The notes under the pieces: generated by a model
What the model was told of the DNA's origin: nothing
Seen by the model: only the letters and a program-made list of their open reading frames with translations
Database searches by the model: none
Part shown: one piece after another, positions 17,431 through 25,300 of the stretch
Numbering within the stretch: the first letter of the stretch is position 1
How the letters are laid out: each line of letters starts with the position of its first letter
Made by a program: the position numbers and the translations under genes
Assembly (NCBI RefSeq): GCF_000311785.1
Contig: NZ_HE978549.1
Location: 40,918-97,528, forward strand
DNA: 56,611 nucleotides
Source of the DNA: Brevibacillus massiliensis
Lineage (GTDB): Bacteria > Bacillota > Bacilli > Brevibacillales > Brevibacillaceae
Direction of reading: 5' to 3'

Positions 17431-17772
17431 TTACATCAACAGATTGGGCAGCCAAAGTGATACAGCCGGAACATACGTTATGATCACAAGCAGCAGAAGG
17501 AGTACGACGTACAAGGGGAGCATTCCCTTTAAGAACTCTTCCAGCTTCAGCTTGCCGCCGCTCTTTTCCTCGGCGATCCTTTTCCACTCATTGGCCGCCA
17601 GATCGATCGGCTCACCCGGTTGGTTTTCGTAAGAGATTTTCACCACACAGGTCGAGTCTTTCTCCTGATTTGTCCCGCCGGAGGCAGCCGGCTGACCGGC
17701 GCCTCCCCGCATGCCCCAAGCAGCAGGGCGGCACTGGCGCAGTGCCATGAAAACGCTCTTCTTTTTCATCAT
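17431..17772 (-). pseudogene. TRAP transporter remnant: DctP start fused to DctM end
   Basis: A 113-codon frame that joins two ends of a tripartite TRAP transporter operon. Residues about 30-78 (VVKISYENQPGEPIDLAANEW...) are the mature N-terminus of a DctP-type solute-binding protein. The tail (LPLYVVLLLLLVIITYVPA...LWLPNLL) is the last helix of the large permease DctM. The rest of dctP, all of dctQ and most of dctM are gone. The signal peptide is also scrambled: the lipobox LLLGAC is readable only in another frame, with an extra C near 17730 and a missing G in the run at 17705-17708, two compensating shifts. Downstream of the FAH hydrolase in the same operon, so the locus has lost its importer. 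Confidence 0.82.
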
Positions 17773-18686
17773 CCTGCGTTCCCCCTTTTTTCCCTCATCA
17801 CGTTGGCCAGCCGTCCCAGCCCCTCGATCTCAATCTCGACCACATCGCCGTCCTTCAGCCACACCTGCTTGTCCTTGGGGTACCCGAGGATCACGCCCTC
17901 TGGAGTGCCGGTGAGAATCACGTCGCCTGGCATCAATGTCATGTACTGGGAAATGTAGTGGACGATTTCATCGCAGGGGAAGATCATGTCGGCCGTGTTG
18001 GAATGCTGCCGAACCTGGCCGTTGACGATCGACTTGATCTCCAATTCGTTGGGATTGCCCACTTCGTCGGCAGTCACCAGCCAGGGACCGAGCGGACTGA
18101 ATCCGTCGCAGCATTTTCCCAGCAGCCACTGGCTGGTCCGCGTCTGCAGGTCCCGCGCCGAGATGTCGTTCACATTGCAATAGCCTGCGACGTGGGAGAG
18201 AGCCTGTTCCCGGCTGACGCGCTTCGCTGGTTTCCCGATGACGATTCCCAGCTCCGCCTCGTAGTCTACCTGTGCGGACTCGGGAGGCAGTTCAATTTCC
18301 TCGCCATGGGCAGCCAGCGAGTTGGCAAACTTGTTGAACAGCACGGGGTACTCCGGCACCGGCATGTTCGATTCTTCTGCGTGTTTCTTGTAGTTCAACC
18401 CGACGCAGATGATTTTTCCGGGCTCCGGTACGCACGGTCCGAGCTTCAAAGCCGATTCATCCAGGAACAGCTCCGCTTCCCCTTCCTGCTCCATGCGCCG
18501 GACATGGGCGGACAAGGCCGCAAACGCCTCGTCTCCCCCCCGCAAAAACTGTCCGACCGATTGGGGCAGGTCCGCTGTTTCCAGTCCGTGCCGCTTGGCG
18601 GAGGCGGTCACATCCAGGACGCCCCGTTCCGTTTTCACTCCCAGTCTCCATTCTTCTTGCAGATAAAAGTTGAGCAGTTTCATCAT
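17769..18686 (-). CDS. Fumarylacetoacetate hydrolase (FAH) family protein
   Basis: A 305-residue FAH-fold enzyme, which hydrolyses or decarboxylates 2,4-diketo acids with a divalent metal. Family blocks are KIICVGLNYKKHAEESN, the metal-ligand E-x-E of DYEAELGIVIG, NDISARDLQ and the C-terminal GDVILTGTPEGV. It follows the SDR gene by 15 nt. In the nonphosphorylative pentonate and deoxyhexonate routes an SDR makes a 2,4-diketo-3-deoxy acid and an FAH hydrolase cleaves it to pyruvate plus glycolate or lactate. I infer that role here because a sugar-acid dehydratase and a semialdehyde dehydrogenase lie opposite. Confidence 0.9.
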   Translation of the reverse strand: MMKLLNFYLQEEWRLGVKTERGVLDVTASAKRHGLETADLPQSVGQFLRGGDEAFAALSAHVRRMEQEGEAELFLDESALKLGPCVPEPGKIICVGLNYKKHAEESNMPVPEYPVLFNKFANSLAAHGEEIELPPESAQVDYEAELGIVIGKPAKRVSREQALSHVAGYCNVNDISARDLQTRTSQWLLGKCCDGFSPLGPWLVTADEVGNPNELEIKSIVNGQVRQHSNTADMIFPCDEIVHYISQYMTLMPGDVILTGTPEGVILGYPKDKQVWLKDGDVVEIEIEGLGRLANVMREKRGNAG

Positions 18687-18701
18687 CGATTCCTCCCTTT
18701 T

Positions 18702-19475
18702 TTATGCCATTTTGCCAAATACGACGCCCCCGTCGATGTACAGCGGCGCCCCCATCATGAAGCGCGACTCGTCTGACGCGAGAAACAGGGCAGCCTTCGC
18801 TACGTCTTCAGGCCGGCCCAGTTCGCCGCTGAGCTGCCGTTTTTTGATCGTGGACAGCGCTTCCTCGGGGTCGTCGTATGACGATTTCAGATAGTTCTCC
18901 ACAAACGGCGTCAATATCGTTCCCGGCAGCAGCGCATTTACCCGAATGTTGTACGGCGCGTAATCCACCTGCATGGATTTGGTCAAGGCCAGTACCGCCC
19001 CTTTGGTGGCCGAGTAGACGGCCCGCCGCATCAACCCGATCTCCGCGATGCAGGAGGACATGTTGATAATGCAGCCTGACTTTCGCTCCATCATGTGGGG
19101 CAAGATGTGCTTGCTCGGCAAAAAGACCCCCTTCAAGTTGACGGCAACGACCCTGTCCCACAGCTCTTCGCTGGTTTCATGAATGGCTCCGACGCCGGAG
19201 ATCCCCGCGTTATTGAACAGGACATCGATGTGCCCTAAGGTCTGAAGCGCTTTTTGCACCATTTCCGCCACTTCTGTTTCGGAAGTGACGTCCGCCGGCA
19301 AAAAAACAGCCTTGCCGCCGGTCCGGCAGATCTCCTCCACCGTTTCCATACCGCTCTCGCGGCAGACGTCGTTTACCGCCACCGTCGCCCCCTCACTGGC
19401 AAACAGCAGTGCGGTGCTCTTCCCGATACCGGAACCGGCACCGGTGATCAAGGCCACTTTTCCCTCTAGTCTCAT
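18702..19475 (-). CDS. Short-chain dehydrogenase/reductase (SDR)
   Basis: A 257-residue classical SDR. The cofactor turn is TGAGSGIG (11-18), followed by NNAG (88-91), catalytic Ser140 region NMSSC and the YSATK motif with Tyr154 and Lys158. Asp36-type acidic residue after beta2 (VAVND) favours NAD over NADP. The C-terminus ends SRFMMGAPLYIDGGVV as in sugar-acid SDRs. The likely job is oxidation of a 2-keto-3-deoxy sugar acid at C4, upstream of the FAH hydrolase. It lies 27 nt after the IclR regulator gene on the same strand. Confidence 0.9.
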   Translation of the reverse strand: MRLEGKVALITGAGSGIGKSTALLFASEGATVAVNDVCRESGMETVEEICRTGGKAVFLPADVTSETEVAEMVQKALQTLGHIDVLFNNAGISGVGAIHETSEELWDRVVAVNLKGVFLPSKHILPHMMERKSGCIINMSSCIAEIGLMRRAVYSATKGAVLALTKSMQVDYAPYNIRVNALLPGTILTPFVENYLKSSYDDPEEALSTIKKRQLSGELGRPEDVAKAALFLASDESRFMMGAPLYIDGGVVFGKMA

Positions 19476-19502
19476 GAAAACCGCCTCTTTCCTTTTTGAT
19501 GA

Positions 19503-20270
19503 TCATGGGGAAAAAACGTGACCGGCCCGCCTTGAGAGCCGTTTGCCCAAATCGACGATTTCTGCTTTGGCCAGGTCCGCCTTTTCCTTCCACGCATTTT
19601 CCAACATGGTAAAACTGACGGAAGCGATCATTTGGCCTTCATGGTTGTACACCGGAGCCGCAATGCAAAAAAATCCGGTGACAGCCTCCTGCTGTTCGCT
19701 TCCATAGCCTGCTGCTTTCATCGCCTGCAGCTGCTCCCACAACTGGTCCACGTCGCCAACCGTCCAGGGGGTCTTCGGCTCCAGATGATACTCGGGATAG
19801 AGCGCTTTCAATTCGGAATAATCGAGGGCGGAAAGCTGCACTTTTCCCATGGCCGTCGCGTAAGCCGGAAACCTCATGCCCGCATCTGTCGCTACCCGGA
19901 GCGGTCCGAGGCTCTCTTCCTTGGCCAAATAGATGATATCCCGCCCATTTCGCACGGAAAGCTGTACGGTCTCCTGCACCTGCCGCACCGAAGCCGGAGC
20001 CTCGGCATAAAACGCTTGCAAAATGTGGAACTGGCGAAAGTAGGCCGCGGAAAGCGCTCCAATGGTCGGGCCAAGCGAATAGGTACCGCCTTTTTCCTTC
20101 ACCACAAAGCCAAGCGTCTCCAGCGTATGCAAGAGGGAGAACATGGAGCTTTTGTTGATGGAGAGAGCGTGGGCCAAGTCGATCAGCTTCAACTGGGACG
20201 GCTCCGACGCAAGCAGCTGAAGGATGTCATTCGCCCGCTCCAACGCAGGTACCCAGTATTTCTTTTCCAT
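19503..20270 (-). CDS. IclR family transcriptional regulator
   Basis: About 255 residues: winged helix (PALERANDILQLLASEPSQL...) and IclR effector domain (LRVATDAGMRFPAYATAMGKVQLSAL). ATG 20270 is the natural start; the frame extends upstream but into the operator region. It heads the SDR-FAH-TRAP operon and is divergent from the dehydratase operon, so it probably controls both. A nearby 17-bp palindrome is its likely site. Confidence 0.9.
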   Translation of the reverse strand: MEKKYWVPALERANDILQLLASEPSQLKLIDLAHALSINKSSMFSLLHTLETLGFVVKEKGGTYSLGPTIGALSAAYFRQFHILQAFYAEAPASVRQVQETVQLSVRNGRDIIYLAKEESLGPLRVATDAGMRFPAYATAMGKVQLSALDYSELKALYPEYHLEPKTPWTVGDVDQLWEQLQAMKAAGYGSEQQEAVTGFFCIAAPVYNHEGQMIASVSFTMLENAWKEKADLAKAEIVDLGKRLSRRAGHVFSP

Positions 20271-20311
20271 GATGAACAGCGCCTTTCGTATCAAGACTGT
20301 TGGTTTAGTAT

Positions 20312-20328
20312 AATAAACCTGGTTTATT
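20312..20328. promoter_or_regulatory. Probable IclR operator palindrome
   Basis: AATAAACC-T-GGTTTATT, a perfect 8-bp inverted repeat around one base, 42 bp upstream of the IclR start; a further GGTTTA half site lies at about 20302. Location between the divergent operons and AT-rich symmetry fit an IclR-type site. Not proven. Confidence 0.6.
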
Positions 20329-20553
20329 ATTTTGAATACCCACATCTTACCACAGCATTTTTCCATCAGGCAACGGGTTATTTCAAAAAAATAATTGTAT
20401 TCAAAAAACTATTGCAAATCCCGCTTTTCCTGCTCTATCATAAGGGTGGCTTGTATTTATCCGATATTGTTTAACATTGTTCTGCATTATAAAACGAAAT
20501 TCTCTGTACCGGAAAACCCTAAAGATCGCGAGCAAAAGGAGGGGCCTCATCTT

Positions 20554-20856
20554 ATGACCTATCGGGCCATCATGATGCAGCCAAACGACAACGTGGCAAC
20601 CGCTCTTGAGTCGATCCCGAAAGGAAGCGTCGTAACCGTCGCATGCCAGGATGTTCGGCACAGCGTTACGCTTTTGGAAGCCATCGAATTCGGACACAAG
20701 TTTGCCGTCCGGCCCATTCGCGGCGGCGAGGACATCGTGAAGTACGGAGAGGTCATCGGAGTAGCCGTACGCGATATCACCCCTGGCCAGCACATGCATG
20801 TGCACAACCTGGAGGGGAAACGCGGGAGAGGAGACAAGATCAGCCATGAATCATGA
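20554..20856 (+). CDS. UxaA-type sugar-acid dehydratase, small (SAF-domain) subunit
   Basis: About 100 residues corresponding to the N-terminal SAF domain of altronate/galactarate dehydratases, found as a separate subunit in many Bacilli. Visible features: GSVVTVACQDVRHSV, IEFGHKFAVRPI, GEVIGVAVRDITPGQHMHVHN, the last with the conserved His-x-His. ATG 20554 has AAAAGGAGGGG upstream. The stop overlaps the start region of the large subunit. Together the two subunits would dehydrate a sugar acid to a 2-keto-3-deoxy acid. Confidence 0.88.
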   Translation: MTYRAIMMQPNDNVATALESIPKGSVVTVACQDVRHSVTLLEAIEFGHKFAVRPIRGGEDIVKYGEVIGVAVRDITPGQHMHVHNLEGKRGRGDKISHES

Positions 20857-22026
20857 ATCGAAGCAAACGCCTGCATTTTGGGGCATCGCCGTCCTGATGG
20901 GCGGGTCGGCGTTCGCAACCACGTCCTGATTTTGCCTACGATCACGTGTGCGACCCAGGCGGCCCGGCAGATTACCGAATTGGTCAGCGGCACGGTTTCA
21001 TTTATTCACCAGCACGGCTGTGCACAGGTGGGGGTCGATTTTGAGCAGACCTTCCGCACCTACGTCGGGATGGGAGCCAATCCCAATGTGTATGGCGTCG
21101 TCGTCCTGGGCCTTGGCTGCGAAACTCATCAGGCCCGCAGCGTAGCCGGGGAAATCACCAAAACAGGCAAGCCGGTGGAGGTGGTCTCCATTCAGGATCA
21201 CGGCGGCACGCTTATGGCCATCGCACAAGGAGCGAAAATCGCCGCGCAAATGGTGCAGGACGCTTCCCTCTTGCGGCGGGAGCCCTGCGATCTTGGCGAA
21301 TTGATCGTCGGCACGGAATGCGGCGGTTCGGACGCCTGTTCCGGCCTGTCCGCCAATCCGGCTGTCGGCGTCGTCAGCGACATGATCGTGGACGGCGGCG
21401 GAACGTCCATTCTGGCGGAAACGACAGAGTTGATCGGGGCGGAGCATTTGCTCGCGAATCGGGCCGTCAACGACCATGTGGCAAAGCGCGTCTATGAAGT
21501 GATTCACGCCATGGAACAGCGCTCGATTCAGATGGGCGTGGATATCCGCACGGGCAACCCCAGTCCCGGCAACATCCGCGGCGGCCTCAGCTCACTGGAA
21601 GAAAAATCGCTCGGCGCAGCCAACAAGGCAGGAACCCGCCCGCTGCTGGAACTCATCAACTACGCAGAGAGGCCTACCCAAAAAGGGCTGGTCTGGATGG
21701 ATACACCGGGCCACGACATCGAACAGCTCACCGGAATGGTTGCCGGCGGGGCCCAGGTGGTCCTGTTCACCACCGGCCGCGCAACGCCGACCGGCTCGCC
21801 GATCGCCCCCGTCATCAAGATCGCCACCAACACGGCCATCTTTGGAAAAATGGGGGACAACATCGATCTGAATGCAGGCACGATCATCGAAGGCAAGGAA
21901 ACGCTCCAGTCAGTGGGCCAGCGCCTGTTCGACGAGATGCTGCAAGTGTGTTCCGGCAAGCTGACCAAGGCAGAAATCCTGAAACAGCACGACTTCGGGA
22001 TTTGGCGGATCGGCCCCACTTTCTAA
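20846..22026 (+). CDS. UxaA-type sugar-acid dehydratase, large subunit, with N-terminal frameshift
   Basis: About 393 residues homologous to the catalytic part of altronate dehydratase. Signatures: GRVGVRNHVLILPT, GLGCET, ECGGSDACSGLSANPA, and the C-terminal LFTTGRATPTGSPIAPVIK. An ATG at 20846 overlapping the small-subunit stop gives MNHESKQTPAFWG, then the frame must move to HRRPDGRVGVRNH; a run GGGG at about 20880-20883 would need five G to stay in frame. In the given sequence the catalytic part could only begin at a TTG (20878) or by recoding. So either one base is missing in the assembly or the gene is damaged at its start. All inner conserved blocks are intact. Confidence 0.85.
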
Positions 22027-22071
22027 GCCGGCTGTACCAATCCGATAAGAAAATTTAGCGAGGAGGATGGA

Positions 22072-23541
22072 ATGATGAGGACAGATGCAGCAGCAAAAAC
22101 CTATCTCAACTACATTGGCGGGGAATGGTGTGCCTCCCCGTCCAATCAGGTGGAAGCGAGCATCAATCCGGCCAACCGGCACGAAGTGGTCGGATACGTG
22201 CAAAAATCGACCGCAGACGACCTGAACCAGGCCGTAGAAGCTGCCCGGTTGGCCCAGTCCACCTGGCGAAAGCTGTCTGGCCCGGCCCGGGGCGAATACC
22301 TCTACAAACTGGCGAACGCCCTCGAGAGGCGCCTGGACGAGATTGCCGAGACGATGACCCGCGAAATGGGCAAGACGCTCCCTGAGGCAAAAGGTGAGAC
22401 TGCCCGGGGTGTGGCCATCCTTCGCTACTATGCCGGCGAAGGAATGCGCAGGGTCGGAGAGGTGATCCCCTCTTCCGACAGCGAGGCGCTGATGTTTACC
22501 AGCCGGGTGCCGCTCGGCGTGGTCGGCGTGATCACGCCCTGGAATTTTCCCGTCGCCATCCCGATCTGGAAGATCGCTCCGGCGATCGTCTACGGAAATA
22601 CCGTCGTGTTCAAGCCAGCCCAGGAGACAGCCGTCACGGCGGCCAAATTGATGGAATGCGCAGCTGAAGCCGGGCTGCCGGCAGGAGTCATCAACATGGT
22701 CACAGGTCCGGGCTCCGCCATCGGAACAGGCATCGTGAACCACCCCGGCATCGCCGCGATCACCTTTACCGGTTCCGATGAGGTGGGCAAGCAGGTGGGA
22801 CAGGGAGCATTTGCCCGCGGCGCCAAATACCAGCTGGAAATGGGCGGCAAGAATCCGGTGATCGTCGCTGCCGATGCCGACCTTGATTTGGCTGTGGAAG
22901 CAACCGTCAGCGGCGGGCTGCGTTCCACCGGCCAAAAATGCACCGCCACCAGCCGGGTGATCGTGCAGCGGGCGGTATACGATGCCTTCAAGGAAAAACT
23001 GCTTTCCCGGGTGCGTTCCTTGCAAATCGGAGACGGGCTCTCCCCCGACACCTGGATGGGACCGTGTGCGAGCGAACGGCAGATGCAGACCGTGCTCGGC
23101 TACATCGAGAAAGGGCTGGCCGAAGGAGCGTCACTCTTGTACGGCGGCAAACGGCTGGATTCTCCCGGCCTTGCAGATGGATTTTATGTGGAGCCGGCGA
23201 TCTTTGAGCAGGTAACCCCCAACATGACGATTGCCCAGGAGGAGATTTTCGGGCCGGTGCTGGCCTTGATTCCGGCGGACACCATCGAAGAGGCGCTTGC
23301 GATCGCCAACGATTCCCGCTTCGGCCTTAGCGCCTCCATCTTCACGCGCGACATCGGCCATATGCTTTCCTTCATCCGGGAAATGGACGCCGGACTCATC
23401 CGCATCAACGCCGAAAGCGCCGGGGTTGAACTGCAGGCACCGTTCGGCGGCATGAAACAGTCAAGTTCCCACTCTCGTGAACAAGGACAGGCGGCGATCG
23501 AATTTTTCACTGCAATCAAGACCGTATTTGTAAAAGGTTAG
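22072..23541 (+). CDS. Aldehyde dehydrogenase, 2-oxoglutarate-semialdehyde type
   Basis: A 489-residue NAD(P)-dependent aldehyde dehydrogenase. TPWNFP with Asn158, Glu256 in LEMGGKNP and the nucleophile Cys290 in [11 protein letters not shown] are all present, and length is standard. The sequence style (LNYIGGEW..., [25 protein letters not shown]) fits the alpha-ketoglutaric semialdehyde dehydrogenase (GucD-like) group of pentonate and hexarate degradation. It follows the dehydratase subunits with GAGGAGG before the start. It would finish the pathway to 2-oxoglutarate, or oxidise the aldehyde product of the SDR/FAH branch. Confidence 0.9.
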   Translation: MMRTDAAAKTYLNYIGGEWCASPSNQVEASINPANRHEVVGYVQKSTADDLNQAVEAARLAQSTWRKLSGPARGEYLYKLANALERRLDEIAETMTREMGKTLPEAKGETARGVAILRYYAGEGMRRVGEVIPSSDSEALMFTSRVPLGVVGVITPWNFPVAIPIWKIAPAIVYGNTVVFKPAQETAVTAAKLMECAAEAGLPAGVINMVTGPGSAIGTGIVNHPGIAAITFTGSDEVGKQVGQGAFARGAKYQLEMGGKNPVIVAADADLDLAVEATVSGGLRSTGQKCTATSRVIVQRAVYDAFKEKLLSRVRSLQIGDGLSPDTWMGPCASERQMQTVLGYIEKGLAEGASLLYGGKRLDSPGLADGFYVEPAIFEQVTPNMTIAQEEIFGPVLALIPADTIEEALAIANDSRFGLSASIFTRDIGHMLSFIREMDAGLIRINAESAGVELQAPFGGMKQSSSHSREQGQAAIEFFTAIKTVFVKG

Positions 23542-23545
23542 AGAA

Positions 23546-23585
23546 AACGCGGGGAAAAGGCAATTACCCCGCGTCCTTTGCTTTG
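23546..23585 (+). terminator. Terminator after the aldehyde dehydrogenase
   Basis: Stem ACGCGGGG (23547-23554) / CCCCGCGT (23567-23574) followed by CCTTTGCTTT. Confidence 0.75.
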
Positions 23586-23675
23586 GAGAACATGGTCGTA
23601 TAGAAAAAATGGGATCGGCTCCGCACATCCGTACAAGTTGCAACCCTCTTCTATATCGTTTTCCCATGCAAAAAT

Positions 23676-23726
23676 CCCCTTCAAGTAAAGCAGTAAATGT
23701 CTTTCTTTTACTGTTTACAAAAGGGG
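23676..23726 (-). terminator. Long inverted repeat, terminator of the eutH remnant
   Basis: CCCCTT (23676-23681) pairs with AAGGGG (23721-23726); inside, TAAAgCAGTAAA pairs with TTTACTGTTTA. On the minus strand the stem is followed by ATTTTTG. Unusually long stem for a terminator, but single copy in the window. Confidence 0.65.
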
Positions 23727-23792
23727 ATAAAATGTAAGCGCCCCGAGTCCTTTTTGACTTCGTGTATTTTTATCCAAATGCCGTTCGCCAAA

Positions 23793-24431
23793 CTACTCTT
23801 TCGCAGCAGCCGCTTCCCGCCTGGCCTCTTCCAGGTATTCCTCCGCTCCGATCGTGCCACTCTGACGGTCCAGCTTTTCCAGCCCTAACGCTTTCGGGAC
23901 AGACAGCCAGTAAGTCAGTACGATGGAGATGACGCCGGTTCCGAACTTTCCGATGATCAGCGGCAGGATAATATTGGGCTGGAAGTTGGCCGAAAACGAC
24001 AAGTGATCACCCAGAAGGAAGGCCGCACAGACGCCAAAGGCGATATTGATGACCTTGTCCTTCGGAGGCATCGAGCGCACCAGCCGGAACATGGCCAGGA
24101 TGTTGGCGATCGTGGCCAGCAGGCCCGCGCTTCCCGTAGGGCTGAGGCCCATTTTGTTGCCGATGGCCTCCAGCGGCTTGGCCGCGTACTTGCGCAGCAG
24201 GTACACCATGGGGAACGCGCCCGCCAGCATGATCCTGATGTAGCCGGCCGTCTCCAAGGCCCGGAATTGGTCAGTCGGATCAGCGATGATGGGATCGAAT
24301 CCCCAGGCGCCGAAGAGTTTGGAAAACACGCCGGTGAAGTATTCCACGATCGAGCATACGAGAACAAGCTTGATGCCCGCATCCATCGTCCGGCCAAAGA
24401 TCATGAAGCCCTTGATCATGATGTCAGGCAA
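23793..24431 (-). pseudogene. eutH: EutH-type ethanolamine permease, C-terminal half only
   Basis: About 210 codons matching the second half of EutH: MIKGFMIFGRTMDAGIKL, ETAGYIRIMLAGAFPMVYLL, then the signature-like FGVCAAFLLGDHLSFSAN and PLIIGKFGTGVISIV. EutH has about 360-400 residues, so the first five or so membrane segments are missing. A stop codon lies just upstream in frame and an unrelated small ORF runs into it. No other eut genes (ammonia lyase, shell proteins) are visible. Likely a dead fragment, although a start codon (TTG 24431 or ATG 24419) could still express it. Confidence 0.78.
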
Positions 24432-24646
24432 GAATCGCTTTCATTCACCGCCTCCAGCAAAACACGTGCCATACGCTCGGCCTCGATCTTGCACAATTCA
24501 AACTCGACTTCACCGGACACATGAGAGACGAGTTGTATGATCTCCTGACAATCGTGCCGGCATATCAAAAATTGAGGCCACCTTGCTGCTTCGCGCTTTA
24601 CCTTCTTTGCATGAAAACCGCTTTGAAATCCGCCGACTTGTTCCAT
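24416..24646 (-). CDS. Small protein of unknown function
   Basis: A 76-codon frame from ATG 24646, which has a good GGAGGGG site 5 nt upstream. The middle contains two Cys and a His (FLICRHDCQEI), and the C-terminal part is helical and acidic (IEAERMARVLLEAVNES). It overlaps the start of the eutH fragment by 16 nt. I do not recognise a family. It might be a genuine small gene or the start of a longer gene cut by the event that truncated eutH. Confidence 0.4.
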   Translation of the reverse strand: MEQVGGFQSGFHAKKVKREAARWPQFLICRHDCQEIIQLVSHVSGEVEFELCKIEAERMARVLLEAVNESDSCLTS

Positions 24647-24799
24647 TTTCCCCTCCATTTTTTCCTGCCGAAATGGTAAGACCTGATTCTCCCTCAAAAA
24701 ATGGTATAATATAACAAAGCACATAGACTAACAGAAAACGATGCCTGCAGTCTCTCGTGATTTCACGCAATGTCGGCACCGTAACGTTTTGTCATATTT

Positions 24800-24886
24800 A
24801 TGGTCGCCGTCATTGGAGCGACCCTCATCATCGGCGCAACCTATTTATTGTTAAAGAAGGAATCATCCTCAGAGACAAATAGGTAA
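24800..24886 (+). pseudogene. 28-residue membrane-helix ORF, possible transporter tail
   Basis: A short frame MVAVIGATLIIGATYLLLKK followed by ESSSETNR and a stop. It has one hydrophobic helix and a Lys-Lys stop-transfer, like the last helix of EamA/DMT-type transporters. No ribosome site is evident and the frame upstream is closed by TAA, so it looks like a gene remnant; a real single-helix small protein is possible. Confidence 0.3.
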
Positions 24887-24913
24887 CGCGAATCGATGTG
24901 TTCATTCCAATAA

Positions 24914-24948
24914 TTGCTTGTTTCATTTATCTAGAATAATGTTAAAAT
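24914..24948 (+). promoter_or_regulatory. Possible tRNA promoter
   Basis: AT-rich region with TTGCTT (24914-24919) and TAAAAT (24943-24948). The spacing (23 nt) is not standard, so only the -10-like box 23 nt before the tRNA is worth noting. Confidence 0.25.
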
Positions 24949-24971
24949 AAAAATGTTGATAAATTAGCAAA

Positions 24972-25047
24972 GGGGTATTAGCTCAGTTGGCAGAGCAGTT
25001 GACTCTTAATCATCAGGTCGCAGGTTCGAGGCCTGCATACCCCACCA
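24972..25047 (+). tRNA. tRNA-Lys (anticodon CTT)
   Basis: Full cloverleaf with encoded CCA. Acceptor GGGGTAT/ATACCCC (7 bp), D arm GCTC/GAGC, anticodon loop CTCTTAA giving CTT, variable loop AGGTC, T arm GCAGG-TTCGAGG-CCTGC, discriminator A then CCA. The anticodon stem GTTGA/TCATC has one T-T mismatch at the second pair, which is unusual for a housekeeping tRNA. Confidence 0.95.
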
Positions 25048-25063
25048 TACGATTGGTTTGAAA

Positions 25064-25096
25064 ATGCGCAGGAGCAGTTTAGCCTGCGTATTTTTG
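25064..25096 (+). terminator. Terminator of the tRNA gene
   Basis: Stem ATGCGCAGG (25064-25072) / CCTGCGTAT (25083-25091) with one G-T wobble, then TTTTT. Confidence 0.8.
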
Positions 25097-25250
25097 CTTT
25101 CGACCGCTCCCGGAGAGCAGGCACGCCTGAGTTCCGCCCGTAAATATGCCAAGGTTGTGCTGAATCCGTGCAAAATCGAATGATCTAGCGGCAGGAGTGA
25201 ATCGAAAGTTCCCGGCAAGCCTGGTTTCCCTTTTCCATGGCGGCCGGAAG

Positions 25251-25279
25251 AAAAAGGGCGCCGACCGCAGCCGACGCCC
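25251..25279 (-). terminator. Terminator of the sigma-54 operon
   Basis: Stem GGGCG(T)CG / CG(G)CGCCC with loop, followed on the minus strand by TTTTTCTT. It lies just after the permease stop. Confidence 0.75.
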
Positions 25280-25300
25280 CCCGAAGTTGGCTGTCTTTCC

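Noticed and set aside
23676..23726. Long inverted repeat as a MITE or insertion end
   Set aside because: Only one copy in the window, no target duplication, and a T-run follows on the minus strand, so terminator is simpler.
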